DNA of 64,000 nt from Planctomycetota bacterium (GTDB taxonomy: Bacteria > Planctomycetota > Planctomycetia > Pirellulales > Pirellulaceae). Shown here piece by piece: positions 30,110 to 39,616 of this stretch. The stretch is from assembly GCA_026692865.1 (NCBI GenBank), contig JAPLNI010000027.1, forward strand, positions 124,001-188,000. Direction: 5' to 3'. Within the stretch, counting starts at the first letter, position 1. Every line of letters begins with the position of its first letter. Both the position numbers and the translations under genes were made by a program. The notes beneath the pieces were generated by a model. The model made no database searches, had not been told where the DNA came from, and saw only the letters and a list, made by a program, of their open reading frames with translations.

Positions 30110-31894
30110 ATGAGTCGCTTTGTTTCGCTGATCGTCCTGTTAGCATCTATCGTGGTCATTGGGGCCTTGTTCTACAAGGTCATGATCGGATTCTTCGTGC
30201 CTGTATTTTTGGCCGCGGTGTTTGTAATCGTGTTCCGTCCGATGCATCGCTGGGTTCTTGAAAAGGTCGGAAAACGGGAGCATGTTGCCGCCGGAATTAC
30301 GACTTCGCTGATTATCTTCAGCGTTCTTATCCCAGCCGCGTTGCTTCTGGCCTTGGGGGCTATTCAGGGGACAAAGCTGATCGGAGGCATTACGCCTTCG
30401 ACCATCAGTTTGGGCCTAAATAATGCCAGGAAAAGCTTGGGACTTGATTCGCCAGCCCATGCAATCATCCAAGCCATTCAAAAAGATATCGACGACATAC
30501 AAACGACCATCGGAACAATGTCGACTTCGCAAGTACAAGATCCCAAAGGTGCATTTCGCGGGTTAGATCGAAAGGTCCAAAAAGAACTCGACGAGCTTTT
30601 GCCGACCCTCGCAACGCACCACGTGAACGAGGTCAAAGTCAAGGTGCGGCAGGCTCGTGAAGACGCCCCTGTCCCCGACGAATTTGATACTGCAACGATC
30701 GAAGCCCAGCTCCAAGAAATCGCGGACAACGAGTACAAGGACACAGCAGCCGTATGGGTTCCGACGATTCAAAAAGTGAAAGAAGCACTTACAAAACTGG
30801 AATCAAGCGATATCCCAGACGTTATCGAACTTCGAAGTATTGCACTTCAACTTGGAACGACATGGCAGTCCGCCAAAGAGACACTCCTGGGTGGCAGAAG
30901 CAAATGGTTTGGAAACAGCGTGTGGGCTACGTTTACAGAGTTAGCAAACCCATCGGATGATCAGATTGCAACGTTCACCAAGTCTGCCATTGGCTACTTG
31001 CAGCCAACGCTCATCTCCGCCACCAGTGCGACAGCTGAGTTCATGGTGAAGTTAATCATCGGCGTGGTGATCATGATCGTGTCTATGTATTTCTTTATCG
31101 TCGATGGGCCAGGAATGGTTGAATCTGTGATGAAGCTCAGTCCGTTGGATGATCGCTACGAGATGGAATTATTGACGGAGTTTGATCGGATTTCTCGAGC
31201 CATTGTCTTGGCGATGATCTTGTCGGCGATTGTGCAAGGACTTACCGCTGGAGTTGGATATTACTTTGCTGGAGTGTCATCGTTGCTTCTGTTGACACTG
31301 CTTTCGGTTTTAGCTGGACTGATACCGTTCGTCGGCCCGGGCGTTGTTTGGATACCGGTATGTATTTATTTGTCTGTCTATCTTGGTGAACCCACCAAGG
31401 CGGTGATGCTGGCACTTTGGGGCGTGCTAGCGGTCGGTTCGGTCGATAACGTGGTGAAGGCTTATGTGCTCCACGGTCAAAGCCAACTTCATCCGCTGTT
31501 GGCTTTATTGAGTGTGCTTGGTGGGGTGGCTTCTCTCGGGCCGATAGGGATCGTTGTTGGTCCAATTGTCGTAGTGCTTCTACAGACATTACTCGTGATT
31601 CTGCGACGCGAACTAGTCCACTTGGACTCAACAGAGGGCCTGTCAACTGCTGGAGCTCCGGTCAGCGTATCGCCTTCTACTGAGGGTATTTTTGAATCTT
31701 CGCAGGTGCCTCTTCCAATTGCAGTACCGTTGCCAAGATCTGCTTCGGAGTCTCTGTTACCAACGACGGAAATCCCATCGCACGACGCATCGAAACCCTC
31801 CAGTGACGAAGCCGCCAAACCACAAAATGCAACCATTTCGTCCTCGACATCGGCTAGCTCGGTGGCCAACAAGCTGTCTTCGCGACAAGGTTGA
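30110..31894 (+). CDS. AI-2E family (PerM-like) membrane protein with large insertion
   Basis: About 594 residues. Two helices at the N-terminus (LIVLLASIVVIGALF, MIGFFVPVFLAAVFVIVF) and a third at about 60-80 precede a hydrophilic stretch of roughly 200 residues. The C-terminal half has the family features (MYFFIVDGPGMVE, LAGLIPFVGPGVVWIP, LGGVASLGPIGIVVGPIVVVLLQ). The last about 90 residues are a Ser/Pro-rich tail. Start 30110 is preferred over 30101 because AGGGA then sits 9 bases upstream. The family covers exporters and antiporters of small molecules or ions; the AI-2 link is historical for one member. Divergent from the flippase-like gene. Confidence 0.85.
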   Translation: MSRFVSLIVLLASIVVIGALFYKVMIGFFVPVFLAAVFVIVFRPMHRWVLEKVGKREHVAAGITTSLIIFSVLIPAALLLALGAIQGTKLIGGITPSTISLGLNNARKSLGLDSPAHAIIQAIQKDIDDIQTTIGTMSTSQVQDPKGAFRGLDRKVQKELDELLPTLATHHVNEVKVKVRQAREDAPVPDEFDTATIEAQLQEIADNEYKDTAAVWVPTIQKVKEALTKLESSDIPDVIELRSIALQLGTTWQSAKETLLGGRSKWFGNSVWATFTELANPSDDQIATFTKSAIGYLQPTLISATSATAEFMVKLIIGVVIMIVSMYFFIVDGPGMVESVMKLSPLDDRYEMELLTEFDRISRAIVLAMILSAIVQGLTAGVGYYFAGVSSLLLLTLLSVLAGLIPFVGPGVVWIPVCIYLSVYLGEPTKAVMLALWGVLAVGSVDNVVKAYVLHGQSQLHPLLALLSVLGGVASLGPIGIVVGPIVVVLLQTLLVILRRELVHLDSTEGLSTAGAPVSVSPSTEGIFESSQVPLPIAVPLPRSASESLLPTTEIPSHDASKPSSDEAAKPQNATISSSTSASSVANKLSSRQG

Positions 31895-32264
31895 AAGCGT
31901 TTTTAGGAACGTCAAAGCGAACTTTGTGGGGGAACTTTGCGGGTTTCCGGCTCATCTGACGCGTATGTAGCTAGCCAATTTCCAGCACAGAAAAGTGTGT
32001 TTCGGCCAGAGGAACGTCCAGAGGAGCGGCCTGTAGTCAGGTCCGCCAACGAGCCTGCTGCGGTTTGGATTGGGCAAAATGTATGGATAATTCCATTCGT
32101 ATTTGCCGACACAAACCAAGGTGAGGCTGGAATACGCTGAAATGTCGAATCTAGTCGTCGGCCCTTGAACTAGGCTGGAGGTTTAGGCGAAATAGGAGGT
32201 TGGAGCTGGCTTTTGATGGCCACCGAACCAATAATTTGCAGCACTCTCTCGAAATAGTTGTGAT
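31895..32264. other. 370-base intergenic region
   Basis: Between the AI-2E-type gene and the giant surface-protein gene. I see no gene, hairpin terminator or repeat copy worth reporting. It presumably carries the promoter of the surface protein. Confidence 0.5.
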
Positions 32265-35200
32265 ATGTCAGGTGGAAACACAGTGAGTCAGAAAATGACC
32301 AAGCCATTACGTGGTGTTAGTAGCCTATTATTTGGGCGTTATTGGGTTAACGTTTGTTCGGGAAAATTCGGGTTCGCCAAATCCACCGAGTCCGAGGTTT
32401 CGAGCAACCGAGCGATCGCCTTCGAACCGCTTGAAATGCGACAGTTGATGGCTGCCGATTTCTTCGACAGCGCCGCCATGGCGGCCGAAGCTAACGGGCT
32501 GAATAACTACCTGTCCACTGCGGGTAGCGAAGTCGCAGCATCTTCACAATCCATCACAACGCAAACCAACGCGGAAGGCGAAGCTGCCCAAGACCTCGTT
32601 GCTTTTGCCAAGTCACTGCGCGATGCAGGTGTTATTTTCTTTGGTGCTGATTGGTGTCCGAACTGTGCGCAGCAGAAGCGACTCTTCGAAGATGGTGCGC
32701 AGTTCCTAAATGTTGTAGAAGTCACCAACCCCGATCGAACCGCTAACGCCCGAGGAATTGCGGAAAACGTGACGGTCTATCCGACTTGGCAGTTCCAAAA
32801 TGGATCGCGTGAAGCGCGTGTTTTAACTCTCGCGCAACTTTCAACCGCTTCGGGAATCGCCATTCCCACTTCCAGCACTCCATCGATTGCCCCGATCGCT
32901 GCTACGACTGTCTTGCGAGGATCGCCGCTTCACATTCCCGTCGACGCATATGACCCAAACGGTAATCCATTGACGATCACGGTAACCAGTAGCAATCCAT
33001 CGGCTGTGAGTGCCGAGGTTCTCGCCGGAAACCAAAGTGCAATTGTTCGAACAGCAAACTTTGGCGATATGGTTTTCGAGCTCTTCAGTTCCGATGCGCC
33101 CCGTCCTGTGAACCAATTTTCGACGCTTGCCAATCAGGGCTTCTACGATACGGTCGGCACTAACCGAATGATTTTCCATCGCGTGATCCAAAACTTCGTC
33201 ATTCAAGGCGGCGATCCAACTGGGACCGGCACAGGCGGTTCACCGCTCCCGAATTTCGATGATCAATTCAATCTGAATCTCCAGCACAATCGATCTGGCA
33301 TTTTGTCGTATGCGAAAAGCTCGGATGACACTAATGATTCGCAGTTCTTCGTCACTGCTGGGCCCACCAGGAATCTCGACTTTAACCACTCCATATTCGG
33401 TCAATTAGTCGAAGGCGATTCAACACGTCAAGGAATTGCGAGAACATCAGTCAACTCCAGCGACAAACCAATCAATGATGTGGTTATTGAGTCCATCGAT
33501 ATCTTTAACGATACCGAGAATGGTTTGGTAAGGCTGCGAGCTATTGGTGCTGCCGGCGCCACGTCAACAATCACCGTAACTGCGACAGACACCGAAGGGA
33601 ATCAAACATCTCAAACGTTTGTCGTAACCGTAGCGAACGATTCCAGCAACGGTTCGCCATTTCTCAATGACATTCCAGCGATCAACGCGACCGCCGGCCA
33701 AACAACCACCTACCAATTGGCAGCTCAAGATAAAGAAGGCGATACTCGTATCTTCTCCGCCGTGCTTGCAAATGGTGTTACCGCTCCGTTTACATCCAAC
33801 AGCGTCTCCGTCAACTCGGCAACTGGTCTGCTTTCGATCACTCCTCCAGCTAGCTTTACCGGTAGCTTTCAAGTACGAGCCTCTGTTCGCCAAAGTGCAG
33901 ACGCAAACGCCAACGATCAATTTGATACGCAACTGATCACCGTGAACGTTGCCTCTACCGCACCGGCAGCACCAACCAGTATCGATCTTGATACGGCCAG
34001 CGATTCCGGAGCAAGCACTTCCGACAATGTGACTCGAAATGGGACACTTTCATTTACAGTGAGCGGAACAGTAATTGGTGCAACGGTGACCCTGAAGAGC
34101 GGTACCAACACTTTAGGAAGTGCAACTGCGACCGGAACTACCACGACAATCACAACGGCGAACCTTGCCGCTCTTGGTGATGGAACGAGAGTTATCACTG
34201 CCACCCAAACGGTCAATTCGGTTGAAAGCATTGCATCGCCAGCGTTGTCCGTAACGTTCGATGCGACTCAACCAGTATCGTTAGGTACAAATCTATTCCC
34301 AGCATCCATTCCGTCTGAGCAGGCCTTCAGCGTAAATCTTTTTCATCCTGAAGAAGGTGCAGGATTGGTCTACAGCTTAACCAATGCACCCTCGGGGATG
34401 ACCATCAATGCATCCACTGGTGTAGTTGCTTGGACTCCCACCGCGGGACAAATTGGCAATAACACGTTTACAGTGAATTTGACTGATATAGCAGGAAACG
34501 TTCGTAGCGAAAGCTTCTCGATGAATGTCGCGGCTGCCGCTCTTGGTGCAATCACGATCCGATTAGTTGATTTGAATAACGCACCCATTACTTCGGTTAC
34601 GATCGGGCAAGTTTTCAAAGTACAGCTTGTCGCAAGAGATCTTCGAACGTCTGGTAACGACGGAGTTTTTGCCGCTTACGCAGATTTCAACTACAACAGC
34701 GCGGTAGTGGCTTTAGAAGGCTCCTCACCCATTACTCGCCTTAACGGTTTCGACGTGTCGCCTGATGGCAATACCTCGACCCTAGGTTTGATCAACGAGT
34801 TAGGAGGAGCAAGATCCAGCTCCACCCCTTCCGGTGCAGCAGGAATCGTATTCGCAGAAGTTCAATTCCGAGCGACCGCCGCAGGCCAAGCGAACTTCAC
34901 AACCGACGCTGCTGAGACTCAGGGACGGGACTTCCTAGTTTACGGTGCGCAAGTCGCCGTCGATAAAGAACGGATAAGCTTCGGAAGTAACTCGCTAGCT
35001 GTTGGTCGCAATTTTACGCTTGTCGATGACCTCTTTAATTTCAATGAAGACTCCTCTAATAATAATGTAGATGTCTTGGCCAACGATACGATCGTTCCGG
35101 CAACCAACACGGTCATCTCGATTGTTTCTGTAGGCACTCCAAGTGCCGGCGGTTTGCTCACCATCGCATCCGACAACCGATCCTTACGCTACACGCCAGT

Positions 35201-37067
35201 CACGAATTACAACGGGGGAGAAGTTTTTACTTATACTGTTCGAGATAACACGGGCGCTGAAGCAACGGGAACCGTAACCATACAAGTTCAACCCGTAAAC
35301 GATCCTCCTGTTGCGACAGCGGACTCTTACACGTTTATCGAAGGTAGTTCAGATAACTTCCTAGAAGTACTAGTAAACGATTCATCCGGTGTCGATCAGG
35401 GTGAAACGCTGACAGTTTCGCAAGTCGGCACGCCCAGCCAGGGCGGAGCCGCTCGTATCAACGGTGGATCGAACGCAATTCTTTATACACCGCGAACTGG
35501 ATTCGTCGGTACGGAAACGCTGACCTATACGGTCCGCGACAATAACGGCGGAACCGCTTCGACAACTGTTACCATTTTGGTCAACCCTCGCGTTCCGCCT
35601 CCGGTGGCGGGCAACGATAGCTTCACCGTTGTGGAAGACGCGGCAATCGCCGAGTTCAATGTGCTTACAAACGATACTCCGAATGTGACGGGACGTGCGC
35701 TCAGCGTTGTCTCACCGAGGGCCACTCAGGGGGGAACCGTTTCGGTTACGACCGATGGACTTCGGCTTCGATATGCTCCGAGAGCAAACTTTAGCGGAAC
35801 GGAGATCGTGACGTACACGCTTCAAGAAACGGGTGGAAGTACTGCAACCGGTACTGTTACATTTGCGGTCACCGCAGTGAATGATGCTCCAATAGCAGTT
35901 GACGACAATCTAACTGTATTGTCGCAGCCAAATCAGATTCTGAATGTCTTGGCGAACGACACAGATGTCGATTCAGGAGACGTGCTGACGATTACGGCAA
36001 TTACCCAGCCATCGACAGGCCAAGGAACAGTCGCGATTCAAAATAATCGAATCGTGTACTCGGCTCCTAACACCGATTTCACTGGGACAGTGACGTTCAC
36101 GTATACGGCGTCCGATGCGGCCGGTCTGACAGATACAGCTACCGTTCAGTTAACCGTCCAGAATTTCACTCCACGAACGATCAGTGGACAGCTTAATTCT
36201 GGTGCGACTGGTTCCGGATCGACAGGTACAGTGCCACAAGGCAACATCGCAGCGATCTCCGGCTTAGGTCTCAACTTTACTGGCACTTCGTTTGATGGGT
36301 CACTTGTCAATCAAAGAATCACAGCAGATGTTGACGGCGACTTTGCAGTTCCAAATCTCGCGCCTGGCAACTACAGCTTCTCGCTTCCGACCCTACCATT
36401 CGCGACCAATCCTGCGAGTTCGATATCAGTCCAATCGGCTTTCGCAGACGGCAATATGTCGGGGGTAAGTCTTCCTGTGGGTAACGTTCAAGCCAGATAC
36501 ATCGACATCCGTGATTTTACATCGGCAAGATTTAATCGCGGATTTATGGTAGCGATCACTCCAGGTGAAACAGCTCAGCATTGGGTCGCTGCGTATGGCG
36601 CATGGCGTGACTATAGCAGTCTTACCATGACCTTGAACACAGCCGGAACTACGTTAACGCTTCGTGCAACAAATGCTGCTGGACAAGCCTTCACTAGTAC
36701 AATTGCTGTCTCAGGCAACAATGCGTCGACACGAGCAACCGAAGGAAATGCTCGCTTGATTCGTGTACTGTCTACACCAAGTCAAGTGACACTTACACCA
36801 GTGACTTCGGGTTCCAGCGCTTCATCAGTATCGAACAATTCAGTCTTGCCTCGTTCGATTTCAACCAACGCTTCAACGGCTGAAGGAGAAAGTTCGCCAT
36901 CTGTTGCGAAAAGAACAGATGCGGCCATGTCGCAAGTCAACCCGACGATCGAGGTCTCCTCTAGCTTGGCATCGTCGCTTGCAAACAGTAACCAATCGCA
37001 AATGACATCTAACTACGACAGCGTTTACGCAGAAGATCTTGATGAGCTTCTGAAACGAAAAGGTTAG
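32265..37067 (+). CDS. giant surface protein: LEPR-XLL-like, thioredoxin-like, cyclophilin, Ig/cadherin-like repeats
   Basis: 1600 residues. The N-terminus has FEPLEMRQLMAADFF (about 53-67), matching the LEPR-XLL-type motif of planctomycete secreted giants. Residues about 105-205 resemble thioredoxin with a WCPNC active site (C131, C134). Residues about 258-412 are a cyclophilin-type peptidyl-prolyl isomerase (MIFHRVIQNFVIQGGDP, FDDQF, GILSYAKS, SQFFVTAG). Then come Ig/cadherin-like modules, a cohesin-like segment (FAAYADFNYNSAVVAL) and about four cadherin-like repeats (about 915-1305) marked by ND-x8-V and YTP-x-YNG-x-E-x-FTYTVRD. The C-terminal about 300 residues are unassigned. ATG 32265 has no clear ribosome site; GTG 32283 has AGGTGG 7 bases upstream and may be the real start. 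Likely exported and cell-surface located. Confidence 0.88.
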   Translation: MSGGNTVSQKMTKPLRGVSSLLFGRYWVNVCSGKFGFAKSTESEVSSNRAIAFEPLEMRQLMAADFFDSAAMAAEANGLNNYLSTAGSEVAASSQSITTQTNAEGEAAQDLVAFAKSLRDAGVIFFGADWCPNCAQQKRLFEDGAQFLNVVEVTNPDRTANARGIAENVTVYPTWQFQNGSREARVLTLAQLSTASGIAIPTSSTPSIAPIAATTVLRGSPLHIPVDAYDPNGNPLTITVTSSNPSAVSAEVLAGNQSAIVRTANFGDMVFELFSSDAPRPVNQFSTLANQGFYDTVGTNRMIFHRVIQNFVIQGGDPTGTGTGGSPLPNFDDQFNLNLQHNRSGILSYAKSSDDTNDSQFFVTAGPTRNLDFNHSIFGQLVEGDSTRQGIARTSVNSSDKPINDVVIESIDIFNDTENGLVRLRAIGAAGATSTITVTATDTEGNQTSQTFVVTVANDSSNGSPFLNDIPAINATAGQTTTYQLAAQDKEGDTRIFSAVLANGVTAPFTSNSVSVNSATGLLSITPPASFTGSFQVRASVRQSADANANDQFDTQLITVNVASTAPAAPTSIDLDTASDSGASTSDNVTRNGTLSFTVSGTVIGATVTLKSGTNTLGSATATGTTTTITTANLAALGDGTRVITATQTVNSVESIASPALSVTFDATQPVSLGTNLFPASIPSEQAFSVNLFHPEEGAGLVYSLTNAPSGMTINASTGVVAWTPTAGQIGNNTFTVNLTDIAGNVRSESFSMNVAAAALGAITIRLVDLNNAPITSVTIGQVFKVQLVARDLRTSGNDGVFAAYADFNYNSAVVALEGSSPITRLNGFDVSPDGNTSTLGLINELGGARSSSTPSGAAGIVFAEVQFRATAAGQANFTTDAAETQGRDFLVYGAQVAVDKERISFGSNSLAVGRNFTLVDDLFNFNEDSSNNNVDVLANDTIVPATNTVISIVSVGTPSAGGLLTIASDNRSLRYTPVTNYNGGEVFTYTVRDNTGAEATGTVTIQVQPVNDPPVATADSYTFIEGSSDNFLEVLVNDSSGVDQGETLTVSQVGTPSQGGAARINGGSNAILYTPRTGFVGTETLTYTVRDNNGGTASTTVTILVNPRVPPPVAGNDSFTVVEDAAIAEFNVLTNDTPNVTGRALSVVSPRATQGGTVSVTTDGLRLRYAPRANFSGTEIVTYTLQETGGSTATGTVTFAVTAVNDAPIAVDDNLTVLSQPNQILNVLANDTDVDSGDVLTITAITQPSTGQGTVAIQNNRIVYSAPNTDFTGTVTFTYTASDAAGLTDTATVQLTVQNFTPRTISGQLNSGATGSGSTGTVPQGNIAAISGLGLNFTGTSFDGSLVNQRITADVDGDFAVPNLAPGNYSFSLPTLPFATNPASSISVQSAFADGNMSGVSLPVGNVQARYIDIRDFTSARFNRGFMVAITPGETAQHWVAAYGAWRDYSSLTMTLNTAGTTLTLRATNAAGQAFTSTIAVSGNNASTRATEGNARLIRVLSTPSQVTLTPVTSGSSASSVSNNSVLPRSISTNASTAEGESSPSVAKRTDAAMSQVNPTIEVSSSLASSLANSNQSQMTSNYDSVYAEDLDELLKRKG

Positions 37068-37107
37068 TGCTTGGTCAAATCGTGAAACGTGGGTTCTTGA
37101 CCCAGAA

Positions 37108-37154
37108 GCGCTAGCCGATCTTCTTGATTACCATTCCGGGGGATCGGCTAGCGC
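37108..37154. repeat. inverted repeat with GCTAGC core downstream of the surface-protein gene
   Basis: Perfect 13-base arms GCGCTAGCCGATC (37108-37120) and 37142-37154. It shares the GCGCTAGCC core with the 101-base repeats but is shorter, so it may be a degenerate relative or a terminator without a T run. Confidence 0.6.
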
Positions 37155-37274
37155 CTCAGGCTCAATTCAAGGTAGGCCCCATCCCCTTTTTAGCTATTTG
37201 ACTTAGCACTCGTGCTTTGTCCGATTGGGATTTTTCGGAAGCTGAAACTGGGTGCAACGGCCAAATCTTTTCGA

Positions 37275-37601
37275 TTACCAATTCGCCAGGTTCGCCTTGT
37301 CAGTGATCATGACTGAGGCGTGAGTGGCTGTTTGCTGAATCGAGTTCTGGAGGCTGGCAGCGGGTTCCTGAACAAGTTTGCCTTTGTTTGCGCGAAGGCT
37401 AGCAATGGCGAGCTCATGATTCTTTTGCCAATCGGCTGGGGTAAATTTTCGAACGTCTACGTAAGGATTCGTCAATTTCGGAGCCACTCTGGCAACCATA
37501 TGAATACCATCCGAACTATGGACCACGTGATAATGCATTGCTCCGTATAGCCCGACAGACCCAACGATAATACCTAGCAAAAAAGTTGACACTTGATTCA
37601 T
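37275..37601 (-). CDS. small conserved membrane-anchored protein, function unknown
   Basis: 108 residues from the ATG at 37601, which has AAGGA 7 bases upstream; the longer frame lacks a site. One N-terminal membrane helix (FLLGIIVGSVGLYGAM) is followed by YHVVHSSDGIHMVARVAPKL and YVDVRKFTPADWQKNHELA. The pattern of a short anchor, a HVV-x(n)-DG-x-H strand and DVR-x-FTP-x-DW fits a small planctomycete-type hypothetical family. The soluble part should face the periplasm. No function can be given. Confidence 0.65.
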   Translation of the reverse strand: MNQVSTFLLGIIVGSVGLYGAMHYHVVHSSDGIHMVARVAPKLTNPYVDVRKFTPADWQKNHELAIASLRANKGKLVQEPAASLQNSIQQTATHASVMITDKANLANW

Positions 37602-37767
37602 GAAATTATCCTTGATTGATGCAAAATACCTGGTCGTGCGACGCCGCTCGGATTCGTGTACCATTCAACAGTTTGGTTAACACAGTGGTCAGCAGAGTGG
37701 TCGCCATTGCCTTCCCGCCAGTACACCTCGGTTATTAGCAAAAATTGTAAGTCTAAGGATATAGATC

Positions 37768-39372
37768 TTGAGTAACAGCACTCCCCTCCTCACCGAACAA
37801 CTAATCGTCGAGTGCCGTCGCCGCGGCACGGGTTTGAAAGCTGCCGACACAACAGGTGCAAAAGTATCAGGAAATGACCTTCTTCTGCGTACGATTATTT
37901 TAAAGCGGCTTCTCCAACGGCTTGTTTGGAAATCGGCAAAAGACGAACAAAACGTGGCGATCTTATTGCCCCCTACCGTCCCTGCTGTGATCGCCAATTT
38001 TGCACTCGCGTTCGCTGGGAAAACCAGTATCAACCTTAACTACACTGCCAGCGAAGCGATTCTAAATCAGTGCATAAAACTCGCTGGGATAAAACATGTT
38101 CTAACAAGTCGGAAGGTGACAGAAAAACTCGGTTTGAACCTTGACGCAGAACTTGTCTATTTGGAAGACTTCAAATCGCAGGTAACACTAATAGATAAAA
38201 TAGCCGGATTTTTTAGCAGCCGAATTTTACCTGTTGGGATGCTTTGCAAGCAGCTTGGTATTCGCGATCGCAAGCCGAGTGATCCACTAACGATTGTTTT
38301 CACTTCCGGTTCGACTGGAACACCCAAGGGCGTCGTTTTGAGCTATGAAAACATCAACGCCAACGTTCAATCGGTAAACCAAGCGTTGAACCTAAGAAGC
38401 GATGACGTTCTCGTTGGTATACTTCCTTTCTTTCATTCGTTTGGCTACACCGTCACACTGTGGGCAGCTCAAGCACTCTCGATGGCTGGCGTTTATCACT
38501 TTAGCCCGCTCGAAGCGCGACCGATTGGAAAGTTGGTCGCCGATTACAAAGCTACTATCCTTCTAGGAACACCGACCTTTCTTCGGACGTTCTTGCGACG
38601 CGTTGAACCCGAGCAATTTAAGTCGCTCGAACTTGTTGTCGTTGGCGCCGAAAAGCAACCACAATCCTTGAGCGACGCCTTTGAAAAGCAATTTGGAGTC
38701 CGCCCCATTGAAGGTTATGGGTTGACGGAGATGAGCCCCTTGGTCTCGGTCAATTTGCCTCCTTCACGAACGAAAGCGACCGATGCAACGAAAGGTCTTT
38801 GCGAAGGTTCGGTTGGACGCCCTCTGCCTGGTGTCGAAGCTCGGATTGTCGATTTGGAGACACGTGCCGTATTGCCTCGTGATCAAACCGGTATGCTAGA
38901 AGTTCGTGGCCCAAGTCTGATGCAAGGATACCTCCATCGCGAAGACTTGACCGCCAAAGCAATTGTCGACGGTTGGTACATCACTGGCGATGTTGCGAAG
39001 ATCGATAGCAACGGATACATCCACATTACCGGACGTCAAAGTCGATTCTCCAAGATCGCAGGCGAGATGGTTCCTCATATTCAAATCGAAGAAACGATCC
39101 AAGGAATTCTTGGAGCAGACTCCGAAGGCATTCTCGCGGCTGTTGTCACGGCAATCCCCGACGAGAAACGTGGTGAGCGGATAATCGTGCTCCATACCGA
39201 ACTGTCGATGAGCCCATCGGAAATACTAAAAAAGATGTCCGAAGCCGGTCTGCCTAATCTTTACCTTCCCAGCGAAGATAGCTTTATTCTTATCGATGCG
39301 ATCCCAGTTCTCGGAACAGGCAAGCTGGACCTCAAGGGAATGCAGCAAATGGCCCTAGAGAAGACTGCGTAG
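37768..39372 (+). CDS. AMP-forming acyl-activating enzyme (Aas ligase-domain type)
   Basis: 534 residues. Activates a carboxylic, probably fatty, acid with ATP and loads it onto ACP or CoA. Core motifs: P-loop TSGSTGTPKG (residues 179-188), GYGLTEMSP, YITGDVAKIDSNGYIHITGR, and the C-terminal lysine in LGTGKLDLKG. The closest pattern I recognise is the acyl-ACP synthetase half of bifunctional Aas. The PlsC acyltransferase and MFS flippase parts are absent here. The start is a TTG with AAGGAT 7 bases upstream. Recycling of fatty acids into phospholipids is the likely role (inference). Confidence 0.85.
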   Translation: MSNSTPLLTEQLIVECRRRGTGLKAADTTGAKVSGNDLLLRTIILKRLLQRLVWKSAKDEQNVAILLPPTVPAVIANFALAFAGKTSINLNYTASEAILNQCIKLAGIKHVLTSRKVTEKLGLNLDAELVYLEDFKSQVTLIDKIAGFFSSRILPVGMLCKQLGIRDRKPSDPLTIVFTSGSTGTPKGVVLSYENINANVQSVNQALNLRSDDVLVGILPFFHSFGYTVTLWAAQALSMAGVYHFSPLEARPIGKLVADYKATILLGTPTFLRTFLRRVEPEQFKSLELVVVGAEKQPQSLSDAFEKQFGVRPIEGYGLTEMSPLVSVNLPPSRTKATDATKGLCEGSVGRPLPGVEARIVDLETRAVLPRDQTGMLEVRGPSLMQGYLHREDLTAKAIVDGWYITGDVAKIDSNGYIHITGRQSRFSKIAGEMVPHIQIEETIQGILGADSEGILAAVVTAIPDEKRGERIIVLHTELSMSPSEILKKMSEAGLPNLYLPSEDSFILIDAIPVLGTGKLDLKGMQQMALEKTA

Positions 39373-39450
39373 CCCGAAGGATAGATGCAATGTTTTTACA
39401 CTCATCAATAATCGCCACCATTCGACCAGAGCTTTTATTCGTAATCCATG

Positions 39451-39548
39451 CCTTTTCGTACTCGTACTCAGCCATCGTCGGTACTCGTACTCGATTCGAA
39501 TCACTCGATCGAGTACGAATACCATTTCATTGAGTATGAGTACGAATG
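39451..39548 (+). repeat. GTACTCGTACTCG-type nested palindromic repeat, copy 1
   Basis: Outer arms TTCGTACTCGTACTCA (39455-39470) and 39531-39546 pair with one mismatch. Inner arms built from TACTCGTACTCGA and TCGAGTACGAATA pair inside them. A second copy in the opposite orientation is at 52768-52857. Confidence 0.85.
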
Positions 39549-39616
39549 AATCCATCACTCGGTGGCGTTCGTCGAGAAGGGTCAATCATTCCGCCCTTTA
39601 AATAAGCCATAACAAA

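Noticed and set aside
31937-32140. 67-residue frame in the gap before the giant surface protein
   Set aside because: No ribosome site and low-complexity Arg/Glu/Pro content; no support beyond being open.
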